Shown here: positions 8,856-16,683 of the stretch, one piece after another
How positions within the stretch are numbered: position 1 is the stretch's first letter
Layout: each line of letters begins with the position of its first letter
The notes under the pieces: model-generated
Told to the model about the DNA's origin: nothing
The model's input: only the letters and a program-made list of their open reading frames with translations
The model's database searches: none
Program-made: the position numbers and the translations under genes
Source of the DNA: Streptomyces tsukubensis
GTDB lineage: Bacteria > Actinomycetota > Actinomycetes > Streptomycetales > Streptomycetaceae
Direction: 5' to 3'
NCBI RefSeq assembly: GCF_009296025.1
Contig: NZ_CP045178.1
Span: 6,944,001-7,008,000, forward strand
DNA: 64,000 nt

Positions 8856-9652
8856 GCGAGTACCCCTTCGAATGTGTGGGTGACAGGGCCGCCGACCCAC
8901 TGCGTGCGCGTCGGCCGGTCAGGGTGCGGGCGTACCGTCAGTGGCTCCCCGGCCTGGTTGTGGACGGTGACGGGGCGCCGGGCGACCAGCCCGCGCATGG
9001 TGGCGATGACGACTGCAGCGACCGCTCCACTGCCGCAGGACAGCGTTTCGGCTTCCACACCGCGCTCGTAGGTGCGGATCCTCAGCTCTTGACTGCCAGC
9101 GGACTGGACGAAGTTGACGTTCGTGCCGAGCGGGGCAAGGTCGGCATGGTGGCGGATGAGGCGGCCGACCGTGACGGTGTCGATGGAGTCCACGTCAGCC
9201 ACGACCGCGACCACGTGCTCGGTGCCGGTGTGCGCACTGTCGAACCACGTCGGCCTGCCGTTGATGACCGCCTGAACACATCGCGGTTGAACAGCGCCGA
9301 CTTCGGCCGTGACCCACACGGCGTCATCACTCACGACGGCCTCGTGCGTCACCCCAGCCATGAGGAGGCCCATCGTCGTGAGGCCATGGTCTTGGCGCGC
9401 CAGCCAGGCGGTACAGCGCAGGGCGTTGCCGCACATCGTCGCGGTCGAACCGTCCGCGTTGAAGCACGCGACTTCGATCAGGGCGGGGTTCGTGCTGATC
9501 AGCCTGCTGATGACTTGGCCGTCAGCACCCACGCCGGTCCTTCTGGCACAGAGCTGTTCGGCCTCCTTCGCCCAGTTGTTGTCGCTCTCCGGCGCGGGGT
9601 CGGAGAGGAAGACGAAGTCGTTCCCCGCTCCGTGGATCTTGCGAAAGCGCAT
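8852..9652 (-). CDS. Diaminopimelate epimerase homologue (DapF family)
   Basis: 266 residues from the ATG at 9652, preceded by GAGGAG. Both catalytic cysteines of PLP-free DapF racemases are present: C74 in NADGSTATMCGNALRC and C206 in EAETLSCGSGAVA. FRKIHGAGNDFV is the classic N-terminus. The active-site text differs a little from housekeeping DapF (NALRC for NGxRC), as seen in pathway-specific homologues such as the O-ureidoserine racemase of cycloserine biosynthesis. It probably supplies a D- or meso-amino acid to the Ddl-like ligase it is coupled to. The substrate is inferred only. Confidence 0.75.
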   Translation of the reverse strand: MRFRKIHGAGNDFVFLSDPAPESDNNWAKEAEQLCARRTGVGADGQVISRLISTNPALIEVACFNADGSTATMCGNALRCTAWLARQDHGLTTMGLLMAGVTHEAVVSDDAVWVTAEVGAVQPRCVQAVINGRPTWFDSAHTGTEHVVAVVADVDSIDTVTVGRLIRHHADLAPLGTNVNFVQSAGSQELRIRTYERGVEAETLSCGSGAVAAVVIATMRGLVARRPVTVHNQAGEPLTVRPHPDRPTRTQWVGGPVTHTFEGVLA

Positions 9653-9713
9653 GGCGAAGCTCCTCATTCCGGTGAGGTGACGGCTCTGCGTTGGTATGAA
9701 GGGGCCGGTGGAA

Positions 9714-9956
9714 TCAGGTGAGTTCGATGGGCCGATACGTGATCGTCGACTGCCTCATGACCCAAGGAGGGTGCCCGTCGAAGATCAGAACCCGCTGCGC
9801 GGCGGTGCCGGCGGCGCGCATGTCCTGGACCCGTAGGAACATGTCGTCGAGGTGAACGAAGTCACCGATGTGGACATCGCTTGGCGGCCGCAAGCGGGCA
9901 GTGGTACCGAGTGGGGCGGGTGGGGGAGCCGAGTCACTACTTCGCCGCTCGTACAT
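9714..9956 (-). CDS. Small protein of unknown function (80 residues)
   Basis: Not recognised. The start ATG directly follows the stop of the 28-residue gene (TGA-ATG), so it belongs to the operon. After a Pro-rich N-terminus, a core of about 50 residues (VHIGDFVHLDDMFLRVQDM..VLIFDGHPPWVM) looks like a small beta-rich fold with a valine/aspartate binding-loop pattern. It lies just before the DapF-like gene. No signal peptide or membrane segment. Confidence 0.5.
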   Translation of the reverse strand: MYERRSSDSAPPPAPLGTTARLRPPSDVHIGDFVHLDDMFLRVQDMRAAGTAAQRVLIFDGHPPWVMRQSTITYRPIELT

Positions 9957-10043
9957 TCAGCCCCTCCAGATGGCGAGCAGCAGCGCCCCGCCCAGTGACA
10001 AAAGGCTGGCTACGTAGGCGACCTGTCCTCCTCGGGGGCTCAT
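9957..10043 (-). CDS. 28-residue single-pass membrane peptide
   Basis: A very short gene, ATG to TGA. Its ATG overlaps the stop of the Nudix gene (ATGA), and the ATG of the 80-residue gene follows its stop with no gap. The product starts MSPRGGQ and then has one hydrophobic helix (VAYVASLLSLGGALLLAIW) ending in Arg-Gly. Exact placement at both junctions argues for translation. It could anchor or assist operon enzymes at the membrane; nothing more can be said. Confidence 0.5.
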   Translation of the reverse strand: MSPRGGQVAYVASLLSLGGALLLAIWRG

Positions 10044-10579
10044 GCGGCCCCTGCCAAGTGGCCGTGGAGGCGCTCGCGCACCGATGGGATGCCGATCTCG
10101 GCTATGGGCACCCAGGCCGCCGCGCCGGTCTCGATCATGGTGGGGAAGCCGGCCCCCGAGTGGGCGCGGAAGAGGTACCGGAAGCCGACCCTGATGCGAG
10201 GGCCGTACTCGGGTGCGGCCCTGGTCACGTCGACCAGGAAGGGCCCCTCGCTGCCCGGCTCCGTCCAGACGTCGCGGATACCGGCTTCTTCGGCCAGTAG
10301 GCGCAAAGCTGCGCCGCTGAGGGAATCGTCCTGGGGCTCTGGAGCCAACTCGGCGAGAGAGTAGCCGCCACCGTGCCGCAGGGACAGCACGCGGTGGAGC
10401 TCATCCACGATGACCGCCCCAGCCGTCACCAAGGGGCACCGGTCGTTGTGGCGACAGGACCCACGCCGCGCGTGATCGCGCACAGCGTCGTACAAGGGCA
10501 TGAGGGCCGTCGACTCGGCAGGGTGCTCGTGGATGTAGTGCGCGAGCTCCTTCACGATCTGGTGGTCTCTGATGCTCAC
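10040..10579 (-). CDS. Nudix hydrolase
   Basis: About 179 residues from a GTG that overlaps the stop of the gene before it (GTGA). The region LVTAGAVIVDELHRVLSLRHGG..YSLAELAP fits a Nudix fold, and LRLLAEEAGI is the second half of a Nudix box with its metal-binding Glu pair; the usual RE is RL, so the box is degenerate. An N-terminal helical part of about 55 residues has a Cys/His-rich stretch (RRGSCRHNDRCPLV). Nudix enzymes cleave NDP-X bonds. Here it may clean up or trim a nucleotide-linked intermediate of the operon. Confidence 0.7.
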   Translation of the reverse strand: MSIRDHQIVKELAHYIHEHPAESTALMPLYDAVRDHARRGSCRHNDRCPLVTAGAVIVDELHRVLSLRHGGGYSLAELAPEPQDDSLSGAALRLLAEEAGIRDVWTEPGSEGPFLVDVTRAAPEYGPRIRVGFRYLFRAHSGAGFPTMIETGAAAWVPIAEIGIPSVRERLHGHLAGAA

Positions 10580-10965
10580 GGGGCACCGAGCCCGTTGTGC
10601 TGGGTGTAGATCCACAGCAGTTGGCGCGTGAGATGGGCGCTATCCCGGAGGTAGATGAAAGCGCCGAACGAAGTGGTCTCCGCGGTCGGGCGGCTCGTGT
10701 AGTCGACGAGCTTGCGGCCCCGGTGGAGCAGCTCCTGTACGCCCTCGTCCTCTGCCGTTCCCAGGTCCTCAACAAGGAGTCGGTTGAGGTGCCCAAGGAT
10801 CACGGACGTGGACCCGTCCATTTCCTGACGGGTGGAGGTGGCCATCTGCATGGCGAGGACCATGTTCGTGCTGACGGAGATCGTCTCTACATCGACCGGA
10901 AGAACTCCGTTCTCAGTGTTGCCGGTTGCCCTCGGTTGCTTGCCTCTACTTGCCACAGTCATCAC
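10576..10965 (-). CDS. Hypothetical protein, first gene of the Nudix/DapF/Ddl operon
   Basis: Not recognised. 129 residues from a GTG (or the ATG just after it) with GGAGGG about 10 bases upstream. It is mostly helical, with TRQEMDGSTSVILGHLNRLLVEDLGTAEDEGVQELLHRGRKLVDY, and has no signal peptide or membrane segment. Its stop overlaps the start of the Nudix gene. A GAACTTGCCA box (11047-11056) lies about 80 bp upstream and suggests control by the neighbouring WhiJ-type regulator. Confidence 0.5.
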   Translation of the reverse strand: MMTVASRGKQPRATGNTENGVLPVDVETISVSTNMVLAMQMATSTRQEMDGSTSVILGHLNRLLVEDLGTAEDEGVQELLHRGRKLVDYTSRPTAETTSFGAFIYLRDSAHLTRQLLWIYTQHNGLGAP

Positions 10966-11046
10966 CGCTTCGCCCTCCGGTGCACGTATTCCAGCCGTGC
11001 CAGTAACGCTAGGAAGGGTGATGGCAAGGGCTCTACGAATGTGCCG

Positions 11047-11056
11047 GAACTTGCCA
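11047..11056. promoter_or_regulatory. GAACTTGCCA box before the Nudix/DapF/Ddl operon
   Basis: The 10-mer GAACTTGCCA sits in a longer GTGCCGGAACTTGCC block (11041-11055). A 14/15 match of that block, and two exact tandem copies of the 10-mer, lie before the 76-residue gene at 12654. A shared operator of the regulator encoded between them is the simplest reading. Confidence 0.45.
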
Positions 11057-11061
11057 GGGAA

Positions 11062-11907
11062 TCACCTGAGCGATGCGATGGCCGCCGTAATCAGCTCGCG
11101 TGCCTTGACGCCGTACACCGCCAGCTCAGCCAGGTCGGTGAACGTCTGGGCGTACAGAGCAATTTCATGCTTCTGCGTAATGGTGAGATGGGCCGATACG
11201 AGCTCCACCTGGACGGTGTGGTCGTCGAAGAGGAAGAAGCCTTCGCACGGCCACAGGGCAGAGCGGTCGGCGTCTTCGGGGATGATGCCAATGCTTACCG
11301 AAGGCAGCGCTGCAGCGCTCAGCAGGTAGCCGAGTTGGCCGACCAGCATCTCGGTTCCACCGATGCGCTTCCGGAGTGCCGACTCTTCCAGGAGGATCGC
11401 GAATCGGTGGCTGCCGTAAACGATCTCCTGCTTGTCGACTCGTACTTTCACGGCCTCCGGAACATCGTTGATGAGCCCGCGCCGACTTTGAATGGAAGTC
11501 AGCAGGGCGTTGATGTACGAGGCGGTTTGTACGGGGCCCGGGACCAGCGCGTGTGAGTAGATACGGAAGCGCTCGGTGCGCTCCCACAGGGGCAGCACGG
11601 ACTCCTGGGCCTGCTTGAGGCCGGAGCGCTCCATCTTGCGCCAATCGACGTACATACCGTCGATTCCGCGGGCAGTGGAGACGAGATCCTCGGCAGTATC
11701 CGCAGCGCCGCAGGCAGAAGCCCAGCCTCGGAGGTCGGCCTCGGAGGGGGCGCGCGTGCCGCTCTCGAAGCGTGAGCACTTTGACTCGTGCCAGCCCAGG
11801 AGAGCGGCCAACGCCCGCTTGGTGAGTCCGGCGTCATTCCGGATCTCGCGAAGGCGTTGGCCGAGGGTCCTACGTGCTTCCTGGACACTTGAAGACGGTG
11901 AGGTCAT
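11062..11907 (-). CDS. XRE regulator with DUF5753 (WhiJ/Scr1-like)
   Basis: 281 residues. An N-terminal XRE helix-turn-helix (about 13-70: LGQRLREIRNDAGLTKRALAALLGWHESKCSRFESG) is joined to a DUF5753 domain (about 100-275: SHALVPGPVQTASYINALL, ILLEESALRKRIGG, ALWPCEGFFLFDD). Such proteins are abundant in Streptomyces, usually beside one or two small partner genes, and regulate development or local genes. Here the partners are the DUF6879 gene and the 76-residue gene upstream. It stands between them and the Nudix/DapF/Ddl operon, whose upstream region carries the same DNA box. Confidence 0.85.
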   Translation of the reverse strand: MTSPSSSVQEARRTLGQRLREIRNDAGLTKRALAALLGWHESKCSRFESGTRAPSEADLRGWASACGAADTAEDLVSTARGIDGMYVDWRKMERSGLKQAQESVLPLWERTERFRIYSHALVPGPVQTASYINALLTSIQSRRGLINDVPEAVKVRVDKQEIVYGSHRFAILLEESALRKRIGGTEMLVGQLGYLLSAAALPSVSIGIIPEDADRSALWPCEGFFLFDDHTVQVELVSAHLTITQKHEIALYAQTFTDLAELAVYGVKARELITAAIASLR

Positions 11908-11933
11908 ATCGCTGAGAAGCGCTATTCGCTGCG

Positions 11934-12446
11934 TCAGAGCGGCCGGAACTCGGCATGCGGCGTTGCGCGCCGCCAGACGGCATCGAAGGCCGTTTCGCAG
12001 AGCTTCGCCGACTCCGGGGATTCGTTGAGCTCCCGCTCCAAGTTCTCGCCCTCACCGTCGAAATGGTTGACCAGGACGAGCTGGGCGTCGAACAGCCAAA
12101 AGTCGTTGCCTGGCAGAGCAATGTCGGTGGCTTCGCGGCGTGACAGCCATCGCACCTGCTCTCCGGCAGCGATGTTGAGCCCCTCCGTGACCTCGTACTC
12201 GAAGCGGATGTACTCGCTGATGGGTGTGGAGGCGATTCGTGCCCGGCGGACCTCGACACCTCGCGACGTCGCCGCCGTGACCAGCGTGTGCCAATCGGCC
12301 CAGCGCTCTGCAGGGTCAAGGGACTTGCCGGCACGCCAGTCGATGAAGGCCGGGTCCGACTTCATGTAGGCGTCGCGCATCTCCAGATGAACAGCCGTCC
12401 TCTGGCAGTCGCGGAACAGATCCTCAAACGTCGGGACCCTCGTCAC
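11934..12446 (-). CDS. DUF6879 family protein
   Basis: 170 residues from a GTG start that overlaps the end of the upstream 76-residue gene by 23 bp. It has the DUF6879 pattern: FEDLFRDCQRTAVHLEMRDAY, FIDWRAG, RGVEVRRARIASTPISEYIRFEYEVT, DFWLFDAQLVLVNHF. The family is nearly always next to DUF5753 regulators in actinomycetes, as here. The biochemical role is unknown; an accessory of the regulator is the usual suggestion. Confidence 0.8.
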   Translation of the reverse strand: MTRVPTFEDLFRDCQRTAVHLEMRDAYMKSDPAFIDWRAGKSLDPAERWADWHTLVTAATSRGVEVRRARIASTPISEYIRFEYEVTEGLNIAAGEQVRWLSRREATDIALPGNDFWLFDAQLVLVNHFDGEGENLERELNESPESAKLCETAFDAVWRRATPHAEFRPL

Positions 12447-12654
12447 CCTTCACCTCCAAGAAGAACTGCACCATGCGACGGGGGATCTCCACCACCGACT
12501 CGTGACCAGGAAGGTCCATCTCGTTGAGGCGCTCCTCGTCGAGAACCGTCACGCCCTGGACAAGGTAGGTGTTCTTCACGTCATCCAGGTAGATCGTGGG
12601 GGAGCCCCCACTCGGGCTTTCCGGGTCCTTACCGAGCTTGATCAGGGCCATCAT
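12424..12654 (-). CDS. Small partner protein of the DUF6879/DUF5753 locus
   Basis: 76 residues from ATG at 12654 with a strong GGAGGT; a second ATG follows at once. Features are MALIKLGKDPESPSGGSPTIYLDD, VQGVTVLD and HESVVEIPRRMVQFFLEV. I recall similar short proteins beside DUF6879 genes in Streptomyces, but no function. It heads a three-gene unit with DUF6879 and the XRE-DUF5753 regulator, and its upstream DNA carries the GAACTTGCCA repeats. Confidence 0.7.
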   Translation of the reverse strand: MMALIKLGKDPESPSGGSPTIYLDDVKNTYLVQGVTVLDEERLNEMDLPGHESVVEIPRRMVQFFLEVKGDEGPDV

Positions 12655-12683
12655 GTCCACCTCCGTTGAAGGTAACGATCGCT

Positions 12684-12740
12684 GTGCCGGAGCTTGCCCC
12701 CATCTCCGGCTCCGGACGAGGAACTTGCCAGAACTTGCCA
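12684..12740. promoter_or_regulatory. Repeated GAACTTGCCA operator region
   Basis: Two perfect head-to-tail copies of GAACTTGCCA (12721-12730 and 12731-12740) and a GTGCCGGAGCTTGCC variant (12684-12698) precede the 76-residue gene. The same element recurs at 11041-11056. Probably binding sites of the XRE-DUF5753 protein, giving autoregulation. Confidence 0.5.
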
Positions 12741-12818
12741 GAAGAACGGTGCTCATGGAGAGCAGGCTGGCGTGGGATCGGCCTGTTGGCGGCCGGATTG
12801 GCACGAGCGCTGCCGCAA

Positions 12819-14519
12819 TCAGCGTCGCCGTGGGGGCGGCGGCTGCGGCGCCGGAGTAGGTGTCGAAGCGGGCGCGGAGGCGGTGGGGCGTTGTGTGGTG
12901 CTGCGGAACCTTGCTGCCTGCGCCCGGGGGCCAGACGCGTGGCGTTCGCCGAGGCGGCGGATGCGCCAGGTCAGCGTGCGGGCGGGGCTGTGGGCGTCGT
13001 CCAAGGTGCGCTGGCCGAGTGCCTGGTCGAGGACGGTGGTTGCGCTGTGCCCGGCTGCCTCCGCTTCGGCGAGCACGGTGGTTAGTGCTTCCCACGCGGG
13101 GTCGTTGAGGACGCGCTCGGCGTGCTCCGGCACCGCCTGCTGTAGGTGGTGGGCGAAGCGGCGCTTCATCTGGGGGCTGGGGGCGCGTTGCGCGAGGCCG
13201 GTCAGGACCGGCTCGGCGACCCGTGCGTACGCAATCTGTAGATGGATGAGGGCTTGTTCGGCTGCCGCTTCCTGTTGGGCGTGCTGGTGGGTGCGGTGCC
13301 AGTGCTTCGCGAAGGCCACGGCGGTGAGCACGGTGTCCAGGAGCATCGCGATTCCGGCTCCGTCGCTGTCCGAGGGCCGGTCGCGCCAGATGGCTCGGAC
13401 GCTGCGGCGCAGGACGCGGGTGCTGTCGAGGTCGGCTGTGATGCGGGAGCGAGTGGCGCGCTCGAAGGCGGCGGCGGCCTGTTCGAGCTGGGCCTTCACT
13501 GCGGCAGGTGCGTTGATCGGCAGCAGGTCCAGCGTCGCGCCGAGTGCAGCCAGTTGGCCTTGGGCGGTCTGGTCGTCGCTGTGGGTGAGGTGGTGGGGGA
13601 TGCGGTCGGTGGCTGCGGTGGCCTGGTGCCACGGATCACCCGGCCGGACGGTGACAGGTTCGGGACTGGTGGTGGCGAGGGTCTTGCGGATCTTGGGCAG
13701 GGACAGGTCGGGCGCGAGCGTGGAGCCCGCGTAGAACACCGGCTCGCCCTTGTCGTTGGTGTCGCCGGGCAGGGCGAAATTGCAGCCGAGAGCCTCGCCG
13801 GAAGGGCCGAGCTTGAGGCGCACGGTCACGCCTGTGGCTTCCAGCAGGGTGAAGAACTCGGCCTCGTCGGACGCGGCGGCGACGGCGCGACGGACCCGCA
13901 GGCGCAGGACATCGCGGGTGGCGGCGTCCTGGCCCAGACGCTTGGCCTTGAAGTGTTCCTTGCTTGTGGGCCGCTTGGCTCCGGTGCCGTCGCCCGGCTT
14001 CAACCGCCGCAGCCCGTAGTCGACTTCGATCTGGCGGGCCTCACGCTGGACGGCGCGCTGGTCGTAGCCGCGCTCGGGGCGGCGACCGTCCTGGCGTACG
14101 AGGGTGGCGGCGATGTGGATGTGGTCTTCGGCGTGGCGGACGGCGACCCAGCGGCAGGCTTCCTCGTCACCGTCGGGGGCGATACCGGCGGCGGCCACCA
14201 TTCGGCGGGCGACGTCCGCCCACTGGGCGTCGCTGAGGATCGGGTCTTCTGGTGCGGCGCGTACGGGGCAGTGCCACACGGTGTCCTTGGGCGCCTGGTC
14301 GCCCAGCATCCTCACGGGCTGGTCGAGCTGCGCGACGAGCTGGGCCATCGCGTCCTTCGGATCGCGGTGAGGGCTGCGGCCGGGGTCGGGGGCGAAGCTG
14401 TTCCAGGAGGCTGTGAGGTGCGGGTCGATGTGCTCGTTGGCGCGGCCCTTGCCGAAGAGGTAGCCGATCGTGCGTCGCGTGGCAGTCGGGCCCGAGCTGA
14501 GGATGATTTTGGGTATCAC
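12819..14519 (-). CDS. Relaxase / mobilisation nuclease (MobA/VirD2 type)
   Basis: 566 residues from GTG at 14519, five bases after the MobC stop. The N-terminus (IPKIILSSGPTATRRTIGYLFG) and the metal-binding motif VRHAEDHIHIAATLVR around residues 130-145 match actinobacterial relaxases that nick at oriT. A later YGLRRLKPGDG..RPTSKEHF block and a long helical C-terminus with a Pro-rich tail complete it. It would start conjugal transfer of the element. No FtsK-like TraB or coupling protein is visible here, so the element may be mobilised by another one. Confidence 0.8.
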   Translation of the reverse strand: MIPKIILSSGPTATRRTIGYLFGKGRANEHIDPHLTASWNSFAPDPGRSPHRDPKDAMAQLVAQLDQPVRMLGDQAPKDTVWHCPVRAAPEDPILSDAQWADVARRMVAAAGIAPDGDEEACRWVAVRHAEDHIHIAATLVRQDGRRPERGYDQRAVQREARQIEVDYGLRRLKPGDGTGAKRPTSKEHFKAKRLGQDAATRDVLRLRVRRAVAAASDEAEFFTLLEATGVTVRLKLGPSGEALGCNFALPGDTNDKGEPVFYAGSTLAPDLSLPKIRKTLATTSPEPVTVRPGDPWHQATAATDRIPHHLTHSDDQTAQGQLAALGATLDLLPINAPAAVKAQLEQAAAAFERATRSRITADLDSTRVLRRSVRAIWRDRPSDSDGAGIAMLLDTVLTAVAFAKHWHRTHQHAQQEAAAEQALIHLQIAYARVAEPVLTGLAQRAPSPQMKRRFAHHLQQAVPEHAERVLNDPAWEALTTVLAEAEAAGHSATTVLDQALGQRTLDDAHSPARTLTWRIRRLGERHASGPRAQAARFRSTTQRPTASAPASTPTPAPQPPPPRRR

Positions 14520-14523
14520 CCGC

Positions 14524-15129
14524 TCACCGCCCCTCAGTGACCTGAGCGATGGCGGTGTCCAGCTCGGCGACTGACGCCTCGACGCGGTCCAGAAGCCGTT
14601 GGACGGTGTCGGGGTGGGGCCAGGCGCCGTCCTTGTGGAGGTGCCAGGTGAGCTGGTTGAGGTTGTTGCCGATCTGGCCGAGCTGCCCGTTGGAGGCCAT
14701 GAGTGCCTTGATCATGGCGCGGTAGTCGGCGACGGCTGCGGTGGGGTCGTCGGAGCGGGCGGCGGCGAGCGAGCACTCGGCCACGTAGCCGCCGAGCGCC
14801 ATGCGGCTCAGAGCGGCGGCGTTCTGGACAAGGGCGAACTCGTCGTCGTTGTAGCGGGGGTGGACGCGGCGCTCGCGCAGCTGCTTGTCACGCAGACGGC
14901 GACGCGGTGCAAGCTGATGCGGCTCGTTCGACGACGGCTCGATGCCCCCTGTCTCGGTCGGCACCCTTGGGCCGACCGACTCCGGTGCCGCCTCGGCGCC
15001 GGATGCCTCCGCCCCCTGTGGGGTGGAGGTCGGGTAAGGACTCCTTCCCCGACAACTTGCTGCGCGTGTGACGGGGGTGGTGGTCGTCTGCTGCTGAGCC
15101 GTGAGGGGTTCGTGGTGCGGGTCGTGCAT
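14524..15129 (-). CDS. MobC-family relaxosome protein
   Basis: 201 residues from ATG at 15129 (GGAG upstream); an in-frame ATG at 15201 would close the gap to the next gene and is possible. The N-terminal 90 residues are low-complexity. The rest fits bacterial MobC: RRVHPRYNDDEFALVQNAAALSRMALGGYVAECSL (ribbon-helix-helix-like) and ASNGQLGQIGNNLNQLTWHLHKDG. MobC proteins open oriT DNA for the relaxase encoded directly downstream. Confidence 0.8.
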   Translation of the reverse strand: MHDPHHEPLTAQQQTTTTPVTRAASCRGRSPYPTSTPQGAEASGAEAAPESVGPRVPTETGGIEPSSNEPHQLAPRRRLRDKQLRERRVHPRYNDDEFALVQNAAALSRMALGGYVAECSLAAARSDDPTAAVADYRAMIKALMASNGQLGQIGNNLNQLTWHLHKDGAWPHPDTVQRLLDRVEASVAELDTAIAQVTEGR

Positions 15130-15248
15130 GGGTCGGATCTCCGTGGGGGTGATGGTGTTGAGGACCTCGCTGCGTCTGGCTTCGATTTCCCCGCGCTGCA
15201 TCCCGAGGGGCGCGGGGTGGACCGCGAGGGTGAGGTGAACGTGGGGAA

Positions 15249-16265
15249 TCAGACGTCGTCGCCAGGCGCGTTGGGTTCGCCCTGTTGCTGGGAGGCGGCC
15301 TCGTCGAGTCCTTCGAGAGACTCGGCCGCGAAGCCGTAGTACGCGACGGGCTCGGCCCGGCCGGTGCGACGCTCGGCCTGCAGCTGGTCACGCAGGACGC
15401 GGGCTCGCTTCTGGCCAATCCGTAGTTCGTTGCGCAGACGCTCGGCGGTCAGTTGGTCTTCGCTCCAGGCGGCGGTCAGGAGTCGGGCCTCGTCGAGAAC
15501 TTCGGCGTCTGTGCGGGTGCGGTCGGTGGTCGACCTGGTGGCGGGGACCCGACCGGTCGCCCGACGCGGGGTGGTTCCGGTCGACTCCGGTACAGCAGCC
15601 GACCGGGACGGTCGGGCAGCGGGGGCGAGGGCGGGGGCCGACTCGTCGGTCTCGGTCGGCCTCGTCACGGGCGCCTCGGCGACCTTCAGAGGGGTCGACT
15701 CAGTCAGCTGCTCGGGGGTGAATTCAGCCTGGTCAGATGCCGACCGGGCAGCCTGCTCGTTGGCTTGCCGACCAGCCGACTCGTCAGCTTGCTGGCCAAC
15801 CGGCTGGGCGGAGGCCGTTTCGGCCGGGTCGGCCGACTCGGGGGTGTGGTGCAGCACCTTCGCCACGAGATCCGAGCCGAAGTAGATCGACCCGACCGGG
15901 AGCGAGGTCGCCAGCAGGACAAGGGCCCAGTTCGCGGGGTCCCAGTCGGTCAGTCGGCCCTGCTGGATCGACGTGGTGTGCAGGGCTGGAATGAGGCCGT
16001 GCACGTAGTTCAGCAGGAGGCTGGCGATCGCGTAGGCCGCCAGGACCCGCAGCGCGAACTTCCGGCCGGGACCGGTCAGCACGAGCGTGGCGATGAGCGC
16101 GAGGGCCATCAGCCCGTCGACCACGATCGGATAGAGCAGAGCGGCGGTGGAGTCTGCGCCGATGGCGCGGGCCACGTCGGACAGCGCGTTCCACGAGACG
16201 CGGAAGGCCATGAGGACGACGGCCACCAGGCCGATGACAAGGGTGATGCGTCCCTTGCGGTTCAC
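15249..16265 (-). CDS. DUF2637 membrane protein (SpdB-like)
   Basis: 338 residues from GTG. Four hydrophobic segments fill the first 135 residues (ITLVIGLVAVVLMAF, LLYPIVVDGLMALALIATLVL, VLAAYAIASLLLNYVHG, WALVLLATSLPVGSIYFG), as in DUF2637 proteins of Streptomyces plasmids and integrative elements, where SpdB-like proteins act in intramycelial plasmid spread. A Gln/Ala/Glu-rich linker and a C-terminal winged-helix-like region (LTAAWSEDQLTAERLRNELRIGQKRARVLRDQL) follow. Confidence 0.75.
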   Translation of the reverse strand: MNRKGRITLVIGLVAVVLMAFRVSWNALSDVARAIGADSTAALLYPIVVDGLMALALIATLVLTGPGRKFALRVLAAYAIASLLLNYVHGLIPALHTTSIQQGRLTDWDPANWALVLLATSLPVGSIYFGSDLVAKVLHHTPESADPAETASAQPVGQQADESAGRQANEQAARSASDQAEFTPEQLTESTPLKVAEAPVTRPTETDESAPALAPAARPSRSAAVPESTGTTPRRATGRVPATRSTTDRTRTDAEVLDEARLLTAAWSEDQLTAERLRNELRIGQKRARVLRDQLQAERRTGRAEPVAYYGFAAESLEGLDEAASQQQGEPNAPGDDV

Positions 16266-16683
16266 GCGAGGGCCCTCAGTTGGCGCGGGTGCTCGGCGAG
16301 CATCACCAGCATCATCACGTGGGCGAGGGTCTCGTCCTCGGCGGCCGGGGGAGCGCGGGAGCAGGGCGATGCCCTCGCGGACGCTGCGGCTTCCGCGTAC
16401 GGCTGCCCGGGCGCTCGGGGCAGGGGAGTGCAAGGCGGGGGGCTCCAGGGGGAAGTGGGACTTGTGGGGCGGGCGTGAGGGGGGGCACGGAGGGGCGTAC
16501 ATGCGATCGCTCCACGCGGGCCGGTCAGGGCTCAGCCGACGGCGGTCAGGCGGCGGGAGGAGGCGCAGAAGCGGGTCTGCTGCCCGCCCTCGGCCCTCCG
16601 GTGACGCAGTCGACCAATGGCGGCCAGGTTGCTGTCGACGAGGCGGCTCAGCGGATCAGGCGGCGCCGGGGAGCAAGGGTCTG
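16266..16683. other. 418-bp stretch without a supported gene
   Basis: On the minus strand a frame ending ..AEDETLAHVMMLVMLAEHPRQLRALA has a TGA that overlaps the GTG of the DUF2637 gene, but no ATG/GTG/TTG lies upstream except GTG-ATG-ATG within the last 20 codons. A second frame (about 16532-16680, ending RFCASSRRLTAVG) reads like protein but has no start. They look like remnants of small element genes or a very short leader. No promoter or repeat stands out. Confidence 0.4.

Noticed and set aside
12819..14540. Long plus-strand open frames (13242-14540) opposite the relaxase
   Set aside because: They are codon-shadow frames typical of high-GC DNA: Gly/Val/Arg-rich, no domain, while the minus strand carries clear relaxase motifs.
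16315..16515. A 66-residue Pro-rich minus-strand frame between the ATPase and DUF2637 genes
   Set aside because: Pro/Arg-rich shadow composition and no ribosome site; another frame in the same stretch fits coding better but lacks a start.
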